From Clostridiaceae bacterium (GTDB lineage: Bacteria; Bacillota; Clostridia; UBA1212; DUPL01): a stretch of 43,559 nt of DNA. The stretch spans positions 1 through 43,559 of the forward strand of contig JAAYLF010000063.1 in the NCBI GenBank assembly GCA_012522035.1, in the 5' to 3' direction. Positions within the stretch are counted from its first letter, which is position 1, and the number at the start of each line of letters is the position of its first letter. Of this stretch, positions 7,935 through 15,690 are shown piece after piece. A program made the translations under genes and the position numbers. The notes under the pieces are model-generated. The model was not told the origin of the DNA and ran no database searches. It saw only the letters and a program-made list of their open reading frames with translations.

Positions 7935-9509
7935 ATGCTGGACAGATCTCTTAATAATTGCGAGATTGTTTCAAACGTCAATATGGAGAGAAAAGAAGAC
8001 TTTGAATTTCTTTGCAACCATATTGTCCTGTGCATAAAAACCAACAACAAGCCAAACAGACTGTATACAAACTTTGTAAATACCCAGATGGGGAATGTAA
8101 AGCAAAAAGAGAAAGTGGATGAAAAGGAAGCCCCAATGAGGCATGCAGGTTTTCCGGAAAAGGACGGCTTTCTTTCAGACGGACAAAGGAATGTAATAAA
8201 CAACTTGAACTTCATGAAAAACGGAGAGTTTTTCTCAGTCAAATACTCAAATACCAAGGCAAAACTTTCCACCATCAAAACCATGGTTTTGAACAACCTG
8301 ATTCAATCTGCGCTCGAAAGCGGACCTGCCCCTATCACAGTCTATGCAGGCAGTGAGGAAACCATAAAAGAATTGCTTGCATATATGAACATGCAGGATG
8401 AGAAGGAAACACTGTGCAAAAGGTGGTTGGAAGGTATAAATTCCCTTGCCACATACGTAAACGACAATTACAGCTCCAATGAATTCCTGGCAATTACAAA
8501 GGACGGAAAAGGCTTTATATCAAAAAAGGACGAAATGGTCGCCATTGACGACATGAAGCAGAAGTTCATGTATTACTGCTTCCTTCTTTTCAACAGGAAC
8601 TTTACCGATCAGACCACATGCCGCGACATGCTTCAAACAAGGCTTGTTCTTCTGGAGGATGCAAAGAAAAGAATTATTGAAGCTTCTCAAAATCTGAATT
8701 TTGCCAAATCACCACAGGAACTCAAACAGAAACTCGAAGAAGACATTTCCAAGTTTGCCGAAAAGGAAAGACAGTTGGAAAATAGACTAAATGAATGGAA
8801 AGAATATTTCCACACTCTTCCAAAAGGACTTAAATTCCTCATAAGGAAAAAGATTCAGGAGAAATTTGAAAGTTTTGTGCAGGAGGAAGAAAGAAACATC
8901 TTCACGCCCGATTCTTCCTATGATGATGTGGAAAAACACTACAATGACAAAATTCAGAATGTGAAAAATGAAATTGAGGACTACAAGAAAAACAACAAAT
9001 ATGCTTTTGATGTTTTTGATGCCCTTGAAGCATTGAAAAACCTTGGAGTGGACCTGGAAGAAAGATTGACAAGTCTGAACTTGGATAATGTAATCAAAAT
9101 TCTTGACAGCACCGTCCGTTATTACCAGGTATGGTATGCCCTCCATTATTACGAATGCAGATGGCTTATGGGAGAATACTCATTCAAGGACGTTTACAAA
9201 CATGATGTCACAAAAGATGTTATGGAAAGAAGGTACCGCCGCCTTTCCATGATCACACCACTTCTTGTAATGAAATTTGAGGATGTCCCATACAATTTCT
9301 ATGCCTATGTGTCGGAGGACAAACCCATCTCCCCCATTACCGACTTTATGGATTTGCTGATTGTGGACAATGCGGACAATATTCCTGCCGCAGTTGGCGC
9401 AAATGTCTTTTTCCTCTCCAAACAGGCAGTTGTCTTTGGAAAAGAGGAACAATCAAACGAAAGCCTTTTTGACGTATCGGGCAAAAGCTGTATTGCGAAT
9501 TTGGATTAA
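7935..9509 (+). CDS. Degenerate, truncated superfamily 1 helicase-like protein
   Basis: 524 residues, with no ready-made name. The layout follows the first half of large SF1 (AAA_11/AAA_12) helicases. A Q-motif-like DGQRNVINNL lies at 82-91. The segment at 98-123 aligns with the usual ISVIQGPPGTGKT strand-loop-helix, but the P-loop reads KYSNTKAKLSTIK, without the glycines or GKT. A charged coiled coil follows (about 238-290). Near the C-terminus FMDLLIVDNADN replaces the Walker B DEAx (DNAD at 478-481), and VVFGKEEQ stands where motif III GDxxQ is expected (502-506). The protein then stops, so the whole second RecA domain is missing. ATP hydrolysis is therefore unlikely. Its own good promoter and RBS, and an intact frame, argue for a maintained non-enzymatic protein. 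The stop overlaps the convergent gene's stop by two bases. Confidence 0.6.
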   Translation: MLDRSLNNCEIVSNVNMERKEDFEFLCNHIVLCIKTNNKPNRLYTNFVNTQMGNVKQKEKVDEKEAPMRHAGFPEKDGFLSDGQRNVINNLNFMKNGEFFSVKYSNTKAKLSTIKTMVLNNLIQSALESGPAPITVYAGSEETIKELLAYMNMQDEKETLCKRWLEGINSLATYVNDNYSSNEFLAITKDGKGFISKKDEMVAIDDMKQKFMYYCFLLFNRNFTDQTTCRDMLQTRLVLLEDAKKRIIEASQNLNFAKSPQELKQKLEEDISKFAEKERQLENRLNEWKEYFHTLPKGLKFLIRKKIQEKFESFVQEEERNIFTPDSSYDDVEKHYNDKIQNVKNEIEDYKKNNKYAFDVFDALEALKNLGVDLEERLTSLNLDNVIKILDSTVRYYQVWYALHYYECRWLMGEYSFKDVYKHDVTKDVMERRYRRLSMITPLLVMKFEDVPYNFYAYVSEDKPISPITDFMDLLIVDNADNIPAAVGANVFFLSKQAVVFGKEEQSNESLFDVSGKSCIANLD

Positions 9510-10333
9510 ACTACTGCAAAAGTGGCTTCATATTCTTTTAGTTTCCAGAAAATATCGTATACACTGCTGCCAATTACCTCAAGAGTGTTCAAATCAATTG
9601 AATAAGGCATGTCCTTATTCAATTGATTCATAATCAACTTTAACAGTGTCGTCAACTCCTTGTGAAGTTTCTTGCCCACATACCACCTTTTATCCACAGG
9701 AAAGGAGTACTTGTCCGCATTTATCTTTTTTGACCTCAACCTGCTTTGAACGACACATATGGCATAAAGGTCTGCAAGCAGTACGCACCCAAGATGTTTC
9801 TTTCTAATATCCACATCAATGAACTTTATATTCTCACTTATCAATGTCTTTCTCTGGCATATCTTTTTAACATCGGGATATTCCTTGCTCATTAGTTCAT
9901 ACGCAATCATTCTTGATAAGAATGCATTCCAGAAAGCATAACCCATCATGGAGTCAATCTCAAACTCATCCACCCCTATTCTATCCCTTTCATACTCTCC
10001 TTTGTATATCGCATACACTTTGGCAAGCTCTGAATACAATGCATATGTAAAGTACTTTTCCGTTGAGTACGGTCTGTTGGTGACCAGCACATAAGCACAG
10101 TCATCATATACCAAAGACACACTCCTTAAAAAAGTTGTGCGCTCCTTCAGTTCCTCCAGGGACAATTTGTCCTCTCCCTTCACCAAACTTATCTCACTTA
10201 TCCTGTCGTGTATCAGCTCATAGTGGCAAAACTCCACAAGTATTTCATACTGCGAAAAATCAATATCGCAGTACTCGTCAAAGAACCTCTCCTTTTTAAC
10301 ATTCAAAAGATCAACAACTTCACGCTTAACCAA
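9506..10333 (-). CDS. Hypothetical protein, tandem paralog B
   Basis: 275 residues, not recognised. It is clearly related to the next upstream gene: GYAFWNAFLSRMIAYELMS pairs with GYGFWTEYATKLIANKLLS there, ADLYAICVVQSRL with ADLFSVLMLRKKL, and YSFPVDKRWYVGKKLH with ISFPIDDTFILGARLK. The start is TTG at 10333 with GGAAGGGAG 9 bases upstream, 22 bases after its paralog. The helix ALYSELAKVY followed by GYAFWNAFLSRM recalls the HExxH...FW-E arrangement of zincin-type metallopeptidases, but no HExxH is present. A pseudo-zincin is therefore only a guess. No signal peptide or membrane helix, so it should be cytoplasmic. It converges on the helicase-like gene with overlapping stops. Confidence 0.65.
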   Translation of the reverse strand: MVKREVVDLLNVKKERFFDEYCDIDFSQYEILVEFCHYELIHDRISEISLVKGEDKLSLEELKERTTFLRSVSLVYDDCAYVLVTNRPYSTEKYFTYALYSELAKVYAIYKGEYERDRIGVDEFEIDSMMGYAFWNAFLSRMIAYELMSKEYPDVKKICQRKTLISENIKFIDVDIRKKHLGCVLLADLYAICVVQSRLRSKKINADKYSFPVDKRWYVGKKLHKELTTLLKLIMNQLNKDMPYSIDLNTLEVIGSSVYDIFWKLKEYEATFAVV

Positions 10334-10354
10334 AACGTAACACTCCCTTCCTTG

Positions 10355-11152
10355 TCAAGAGCCGGTCAGACCCTTGTAGTCGAACAAGGCATCATCAAAT
10401 TTTCTCAGCTCGACTCCAAGTTTTATCAAAATCTTATCAGAAATGATATATGGTTCTTCCTTGAGGCTTTGTTCGAGCAGTATCTCGTAAATGTTGTCCG
10501 CATGCATTTTTAATCTTGCTCCAAGTATAAAGGTGTCATCAATGGGGAAAGAGATACTTCTTGCGCCAAGTTTCTTTCTCAGCATTAGAACGGAAAACAA
10601 ATCCGCCAAAGGATAAAAGCCTGTAAGCTGGTTTATTCCCACATAAGGCAGTTGGGCAAAACCTGCATTTATGTATCTGGCATCGGTACAAAGCTCCCGG
10701 ATTCTGGAAAATTCTTCTGAAAGCAGTTTGTTGGCAATAAGTTTGGTGGCGTATTCAGTCCAGAATCCGTATCCAATTAGGCAGTTTGCATTAAAGGAGA
10801 ATAGCAGAATGTCACTTCTGTTGACACAACAACTTTTCATTACATAAATTCTGGCCGTTTCCGTATATACCGCACCAGTTATATATATATCCGTCGGCTT
10901 TGGCACATCCTTTATCAATACATACGCCTTGTCCTGATAAATCAGGGTGGTGGCATTGGGCATCTGGCCTTGTTCATTCAGAGACATCAGTGTGAACAAG
11001 TCCCTTCCCTTCTTTTCAAATATGCTTTCTATCCTTTCAAGCAGCTTGTCCTCCCTGGCAATTTCAATATCCACAGGGTATTCCTTAAGAATATCGCAGG
11101 GAAACCTTGAAAGGAAGCGCTCTTTTGCACTTAGAATGGAGATTGTCTTCAT
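10355..11152 (-). CDS. Hypothetical protein, tandem paralog A
   Basis: 265 residues from ATG 11152, chosen because AAGGAGG stands 9 bases upstream; the longer frame to 11185 would put that ribosome binding site inside the coding sequence. Paralog of the gene immediately downstream, sharing the central GYGFWTEYATKLIANKL block, the ADL helix and the SFPIDD segment. They are diverged (roughly a quarter to a third identical by eye) and share no catalytic motif I can name. AVYTETARIY occupies the place where an HExxH helix would sit in zincins. A terminator-like hairpin lies directly upstream of its RBS (11184-11240). Function unknown. Confidence 0.65.
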   Translation of the reverse strand: MKTISILSAKERFLSRFPCDILKEYPVDIEIAREDKLLERIESIFEKKGRDLFTLMSLNEQGQMPNATTLIYQDKAYVLIKDVPKPTDIYITGAVYTETARIYVMKSCCVNRSDILLFSFNANCLIGYGFWTEYATKLIANKLLSEEFSRIRELCTDARYINAGFAQLPYVGINQLTGFYPLADLFSVLMLRKKLGARSISFPIDDTFILGARLKMHADNIYEILLEQSLKEEPYIISDKILIKLGVELRKFDDALFDYKGLTGS

Positions 11153-11183
11153 TTGGGGGAACCTCCTTGAGGGGGTAATATGC

Positions 11184-11240
11184 AAAAAAGCTCCTCACGA
11201 AATTAACACATGGCTGTATTCGTTAATCCGTATAAGGAGC
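11184..11240 (-). terminator. Rho-independent terminator or attenuator after glpK
   Basis: On the minus strand GCTCCT (11235-11240) pairs with AGGAGC (11190-11195), an inner ATTAAC/GTTAAT pair closes the hairpin, and a run of six T follows (11184-11189). It lies 71 bases after the glpK stop, but its T-run ends only about 15 bases before the RBS of the next gene. It may therefore act as an attenuator for that gene as well as a terminator for glpK. Confidence 0.6.
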
Positions 11241-11310
11241 ATTTATTATCACGTATCTATTCAGTTTGATATTATTCTAATATGCCCAGGTTCATTTGTC
11301 AAATATTACT

Positions 11311-12786
11311 TCAACTTTTTGCAACAATTTCCACAGCCCATTTCCATCTATCAATCATGCTGCGTCTTTCTGCATCATCCATATTCGGTACAAACCTTCT
11401 GTCAACCTTGTATTTCCGCCTTACTTCATCCTTTGATTCAAAAAACCCAACCGTAAGACCTGCCAGCAAGGCGGCTCCAAAACCGGTGGACTCCGTCATC
11501 TTCGGCCTGACAATTTCCATATTGGTAATATCAGCCTGGAACTGCATGAGGAAGTTGTTGCTCGTAGCTCCTCCGTCCACCTTGAGGCTTGAGATGTCCA
11601 CCATGACATCCTGTTTGACTGCATCAATAACATCCATGCACTGAAACGCTATGGATTCAAGAGCGGCTCTTGCCAGGTGATATTTGTTCGTGCCCCTGGT
11701 TATGCCAAACATGGTCCCTCTGACATCCATGTTCCAGTAAGGAGCACCAAGACCTGTAAAAGCAGGAACAAATACAACACCCAAACTGTCCTGCACCTTT
11801 AAAGCATACTCTTCCGACTGGGCAGAAGTCTCAAGGATACCAAGTTCATCCCTTAGCCACTGTATGACAGAACCTCCTGTAAACACACTGCCTTCCAATG
11901 CGTACTTTTTCATGTCACCCACATCTGAGGCCAGTGTGCCAATCATGCTGCTCTCGCTTTGTATGAACTCATCACCTGTGTTTACCAGCAAAAAGCATCC
12001 TGTGCCATAGGTGTTCTTCATCTCGCCTTTTTCAAAACAGTTCTGCCCGAACAAGGAGGATTGCTGATCTCCGCTTAAGGCCGCAACGGGTATAGGATGA
12101 CCAAAACATGTCGTTTCTCCAAAAACATGCCCTGATGGACAAACCTCCGGGAGCATGCTTTTGGGAATATCAAAACTTGACAAAAGCTTTTCGTCCCACT
12201 TCATGTCCCTTATGTTAAACAGCATGGTTCTTGAGGCATTTGTGCTGTCTGTCATGTGCTTTTTTGTTAAATTGTACAAAAGCCAGGAGTCCACGGTTCC
12301 AAAAACCAAATCTCCATTTTTGGCCCTGGTATACGCACCTTCCACATTGTCAAGTATCCACTTCACCTTGGTGGCGGAAAAATATGCATCAACTATCAAG
12401 CCCGTATTCTCTTTTATATACCCAAAAAGGCCTTTGTCTTTTTTAATCTCGTCACACATAAAAGCGCTGCGCCTGCACTGCCACACAATGGCATTGTAAA
12501 CAGGCTCCCCTGTGTACCTGTCCCAGACGATTGCCGTCTCTCTTTGGTTTGTTATGCCAATGGCACAAATCTCTGAAGCGGAAACTCCCGCCTCCTTTAT
12601 GACATCATTAATTACACTGAAGGACGACTCATATATCTCCTTGGGATCATGCTCAACCCATCCCGCCTTCGGATATATCTGAGTCAGCTCTTTCTGCTTC
12701 TTGTGAATAAGATTCAAGTCCCTGTCAAAAAGAAGCGCCTTTGACGATGTGGTGCCTTGGTCAAGACTTATGACATACCTTTTCAC
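11311..12786 (-). CDS. glpK: Glycerol kinase
   Basis: 491-residue FGGY-family kinase that phosphorylates glycerol to sn-glycerol 3-phosphate in the cytoplasm. Diagnostic segments are present: DQGTTSSKALLFD (9-21), GWVEHDPKEIY, GITNQRETAIVWDRYTGEP, ALSGDQQSSLFGQ, YGTGCFLLVNTG, APYWNMDVRGTMFGITRGT and KVDGGATSNNFLMQFQADI. Length is normal (about 500 residues). The ATG overlaps the stop of the lipase-like gene by 4 bases. Together they suggest use of glycerol released from monoacylglycerols or glycerol esters. No glpF facilitator or glpD dehydrogenase is adjacent. Confidence 0.97.
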   Translation of the reverse strand: MKRYVISLDQGTTSSKALLFDRDLNLIHKKQKELTQIYPKAGWVEHDPKEIYESSFSVINDVIKEAGVSASEICAIGITNQRETAIVWDRYTGEPVYNAIVWQCRRSAFMCDEIKKDKGLFGYIKENTGLIVDAYFSATKVKWILDNVEGAYTRAKNGDLVFGTVDSWLLYNLTKKHMTDSTNASRTMLFNIRDMKWDEKLLSSFDIPKSMLPEVCPSGHVFGETTCFGHPIPVAALSGDQQSSLFGQNCFEKGEMKNTYGTGCFLLVNTGDEFIQSESSMIGTLASDVGDMKKYALEGSVFTGGSVIQWLRDELGILETSAQSEEYALKVQDSLGVVFVPAFTGLGAPYWNMDVRGTMFGITRGTNKYHLARAALESIAFQCMDVIDAVKQDVMVDISSLKVDGGATSNNFLMQFQADITNMEIVRPKMTESTGFGAALLAGLTVGFFESKDEVRRKYKVDRRFVPNMDDAERRSMIDRWKWAVEIVAKS

Positions 12787-13658
12787 CTTGCTACCTCCTC
12801 TGCAAAATCAAGAATATCCATATAAACCATCTCCCTGTTCAGTTCATTCAGAAGCTCGTGTCTGCAGTCTTCGTACAGTTTGACCCTTACATCCTTGACC
12901 TTTGCCTTCTTCATCCTCTCGACCAGCTTCAAAACCCCTTTTCCATTGTTTGAAACCGGATCCCTTTTTCCCGATACGAACAGATATTTCAAATCCTTGT
13001 CAAGGCTTTCTGCCCATTTTGAGCTGTTAACCACTTTCAAAACCTTGAACATCTCAAGATATGCTTTGGAGGTAAAAGTAAAACCGCACAAATCATCTTT
13101 GACATACTCCATAACCTTTTCATGGTCTCTTGTAAGCCAGTCGAAATCCGTCCTGACTGGCTTGAACGCTTTGTTGTACATGCCAAAACTGAGTTTTGAC
13201 AGCAGTTTGCTCTCATGTTTTTCATCCCGGAGCAAAACTTCCATTCCGGCAATAAATTTGGCAAGAGGTATCATTCCGCTTATTCCCTGGGTTCCACTGA
13301 AAACATATGCATCAAATTCCCCTTTATGCCTTGATGCAATATATTCTGCAAAAAACGAACCCATGGAATGCCCAAAGCATATTACCCTCTTGCCCTTGAA
13401 CATTTCCCGAATTCTTCTGTTAAGATCCAAAACCGCCTTGATAACATCCTCATGGCTTTTGAAATATCCCTTTTTTTCACCAACAGACCTGCCGTGTCCC
13501 GGCAGGTCAATACCACAAACCACATACCCATGAGCATTCAAAAAGGACGCAAACTCCCTGTATCTGTCAAAATGTTCCGCCATGCCATGTATGACATGCA
13601 CCACACCTTTGACATCATTCACAGGAGTATAGATATATGTTCCGCTTGCTTGATTCAT
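12783..13658 (-). CDS. Monoacylglycerol-lipase-like alpha/beta hydrolase
   Basis: 291 residues of the Hydrolase_4/serine-aminopeptidase S33 group. Nucleophile Ser98 sits in GHSMGS (96-101). VIHGMAEHFDRY (22-33) is the typical oxyanion/HGxxEH start of monoacylglycerol lipases and lysophospholipases, and DLPGHGRS (51-58) follows. Asp in SGKRDPVSNNGKG and His in EDCRHELLNE complete the triad near the C-terminus. No signal peptide, so it acts in the cytoplasm. It overlaps both neighbours by 4 bases: the GH15-like gene upstream and glpK downstream. The coupling to glpK supports cleavage of glycerol esters; lysophospholipase or another ester remains possible. Confidence 0.85.
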   Translation of the reverse strand: MNQASGTYIYTPVNDVKGVVHVIHGMAEHFDRYREFASFLNAHGYVVCGIDLPGHGRSVGEKKGYFKSHEDVIKAVLDLNRRIREMFKGKRVICFGHSMGSFFAEYIASRHKGEFDAYVFSGTQGISGMIPLAKFIAGMEVLLRDEKHESKLLSKLSFGMYNKAFKPVRTDFDWLTRDHEKVMEYVKDDLCGFTFTSKAYLEMFKVLKVVNSSKWAESLDKDLKYLFVSGKRDPVSNNGKGVLKLVERMKKAKVKDVRVKLYEDCRHELLNELNREMVYMDILDFAEEVAR

Positions 13659-15583
13659 TTCTTGACATACTCCTTTATGTTATTGTAGTTTTCAGCAAAC
13701 TCAATCAGCGCCTTGATGTTTATTGCACTCTCCCAGGGCCTGTACTGGGTTCCGGAACACTTAAGGTCATTGTAGTATTCGCACCAAGTGTATGTCCTGT
13801 CAACCAGATTGAGAGTATCCTCGTAAATGCGCATTATTGCCCTTAGGAACACATCAAACCTTTCATCTTCCTTGTCAACAACTTTCAAAACCTCGTTCAA
13901 ACTGCCCAGAAGAAAACCAAAGTCATAACCGAGGTTTCTGTCCATGCCTGATGCGGAGGGTATTCTTCTTGTTTCAAGATATTCCAAAGATATCTCATAT
14001 ATCTCATCCATAATATCATTAATGGTGATGACGGTAGAGTTGATGAAAACAGGCAGTAGCAGAACACTTTTTAATTTGTGCACTTTCTTGTGATTCTTGA
14101 ACTCCCTTTCTCCAAGGACTTCCTTTTCAAGACAGTCCACACACAGATAAAGGGCCTCTTTGCTTTTTTCAACCCAGCCAAAATAGCCACAGTAGCCTTC
14201 ACAAACACCGTGCCTGTACATCGGTTTTTCATCGTCTGTCATTCTGTCAGGATTGTTGGTTATGAATTTTCCGTCAACAATGAAATTCCCTGCGTATAGT
14301 TTTCTGCACTCCTCCATCTTCTTTTCAATATACTGAACATCAAAGTCAATTCCCAATCTCTTGACTTCCTCTGTAAATCTTTTGGCAGAATCAATAAACA
14401 TTAGGGTTGCTTCGGAAGAGCCATCAAAAATTGCATTCCTTGGCAGTATGCCTCCTGCTATGTATGTTTCATCACCGTTGAAAGGAAGCATTCCCTTTAC
14501 AATCTGATTGATTTGCGCATCCAAAGCCCACTTTAAAAGCGGCAGAAATTCATCAAACAGTCTTCTTCTCTCAGCTTCGTCCTGGACATGTGCCAGGTAG
14601 TCAAAGAACATAAGGACAATATATCCTGTTATCTCAACATCATCGTTTTCATGTATGTGCTTTACACCCCGGATGCCCATGCCATGGGCGTTGTTTATTC
14701 TTCCTTCCCGCTTGAACTCATTGAGGAAGAAACAAAGAACAGAAAGGGCCTCTTTCTTCATCCCCAGCTTAAGCATTCCTCTCACAACACCATAATTATC
14801 CCTTACATAACACAGGTGATAGGGATATCCTGCAATAACTCCGCCTTCCTCATGCTGCTGTGTCTTTATGTTAATCACATTGGCTTCAATCGCCTTTAAA
14901 AGCGTCTCCCTCATCGGAAGGTCCTGAGGAATCAATGAATCAAAATCGGGAAGTTTTTTGAAATACTCGGTGTATCTCTCTCTTGCCTTTTTCTTTTCTT
15001 CCTCTACATTCATCTCAAAATACTTCTTCGTTTCTTCCACCGTATCAGGATAACGGCCACCGGCAACAAAGGCAATCCTTCCACTGCCATTGAGACAGAT
15101 GGTCCTTCCATCAAAAGAAACATTTTCGTCCCTTGCATTGGAAATCACTATGGAAGCGTACATGTGGTCAAATAGCGGGTATGAAAAGTATATGTATGTA
15201 CCGGAGATGATTTTCAGTTCGAAAACTTTGACATCACTCCTTCCATACCTGAAAGATACATCCTTTACCGTAACATAATCATGAACGGATATGGTGTGGA
15301 CAATATCCTTCCCTTCAATCTCCCTTGCAAAAACAGGAGACTCACAAAAGCAAAAGTCATTAATCCTGGCACCATTTACATTGTATGTGTAAAAGTTGGT
15401 ATTCGGCTCTTTTTCAATAGCTATATCATTAAAAGGATTCTTGTTATTGTCTGTTACCCGTATTTCACCAAAGGACGGCAGACTGTAGAACGGACCAAAG
15501 AACTGAAATACATCTGCGTTGTGATGATAGGTAAGAACTTTCCCATTGCCGCACGCATGTACAGAAAAACTATTTTCTTGCAT
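13655..15583 (-). CDS. Glycoside hydrolase family 15-like (alpha/alpha)6 protein
   Basis: 642 residues with the two-part layout of bacterial GH15 enzymes: a beta-sandwich N-terminal domain (about 1-200) and an (alpha/alpha)6 barrel (about 220-635). The barrel opens with YPYHLCYVRDNYGVVRGMLKLGM (RDNYGV at 261-266), which matches the usual VRDxxFAxRALL segment, and ends in YRPWESAINIKALIEF. FNGDETYIAGG and AIFDGSSEATLM are candidate active-site segments. No secretion signal, so it probably works on intracellular oligosaccharides such as glucosyl or trehalose-like glucosides. The ATG has GGGAGG 5 bases upstream. First gene of a coupled operon with the lipase-like gene and glpK. The exact substrate, and even catalysis, is unproven. 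Confidence 0.65.
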   Translation of the reverse strand: MQENSFSVHACGNGKVLTYHHNADVFQFFGPFYSLPSFGEIRVTDNNKNPFNDIAIEKEPNTNFYTYNVNGARINDFCFCESPVFAREIEGKDIVHTISVHDYVTVKDVSFRYGRSDVKVFELKIISGTYIYFSYPLFDHMYASIVISNARDENVSFDGRTICLNGSGRIAFVAGGRYPDTVEETKKYFEMNVEEEKKKARERYTEYFKKLPDFDSLIPQDLPMRETLLKAIEANVINIKTQQHEEGGVIAGYPYHLCYVRDNYGVVRGMLKLGMKKEALSVLCFFLNEFKREGRINNAHGMGIRGVKHIHENDDVEITGYIVLMFFDYLAHVQDEAERRRLFDEFLPLLKWALDAQINQIVKGMLPFNGDETYIAGGILPRNAIFDGSSEATLMFIDSAKRFTEEVKRLGIDFDVQYIEKKMEECRKLYAGNFIVDGKFITNNPDRMTDDEKPMYRHGVCEGYCGYFGWVEKSKEALYLCVDCLEKEVLGEREFKNHKKVHKLKSVLLLPVFINSTVITINDIMDEIYEISLEYLETRRIPSASGMDRNLGYDFGFLLGSLNEVLKVVDKEDERFDVFLRAIMRIYEDTLNLVDRTYTWCEYYNDLKCSGTQYRPWESAINIKALIEFAENYNNIKEYVKK

Positions 15584-15612
15584 GTTATCCTCCCATACAT
15601 ATTGTTTTCCCC

Positions 15613-15618
15613 ATTATA
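15613..15618 (-). promoter_or_regulatory. Candidate -10 for the GH15-lipase-glpK operon
   Basis: Minus strand TATAAT, about 30 bases before the GH15-like start. The -35 region (TGAAAA at 18 bases) is weak, so the call is tentative. Confidence 0.4.
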
Positions 15619-15651
15619 TCACAAAACATGATACAGTTTTCATTTTTGTGC

Positions 15652-15657
15652 TATAAT
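15652..15657 (+). promoter_or_regulatory. Candidate -10 for tex
   Basis: Perfect TATAAT about 33 bases before the tex ATG, in the divergent region shared with the GH15 operon. The hexamer 17 bases upstream (TGATAC) is a poor -35. Confidence 0.4.
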
Positions 15658-15690
15658 TATCATTGAAAATTTATATCAAAGGAGTTTCAC

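Noticed and set aside
7841..8296. 151-residue open frame on the minus strand
   Set aside because: Lies antisense to the start of the helicase-like gene and across its promoter. Composition is Phe/Ser-rich with no RBS, a typical antisense shadow.
12880..13533. 217-residue open frame on the plus strand
   Set aside because: Fully antisense to the lipase-like gene, which has a complete catalytic triad and coupled neighbours.
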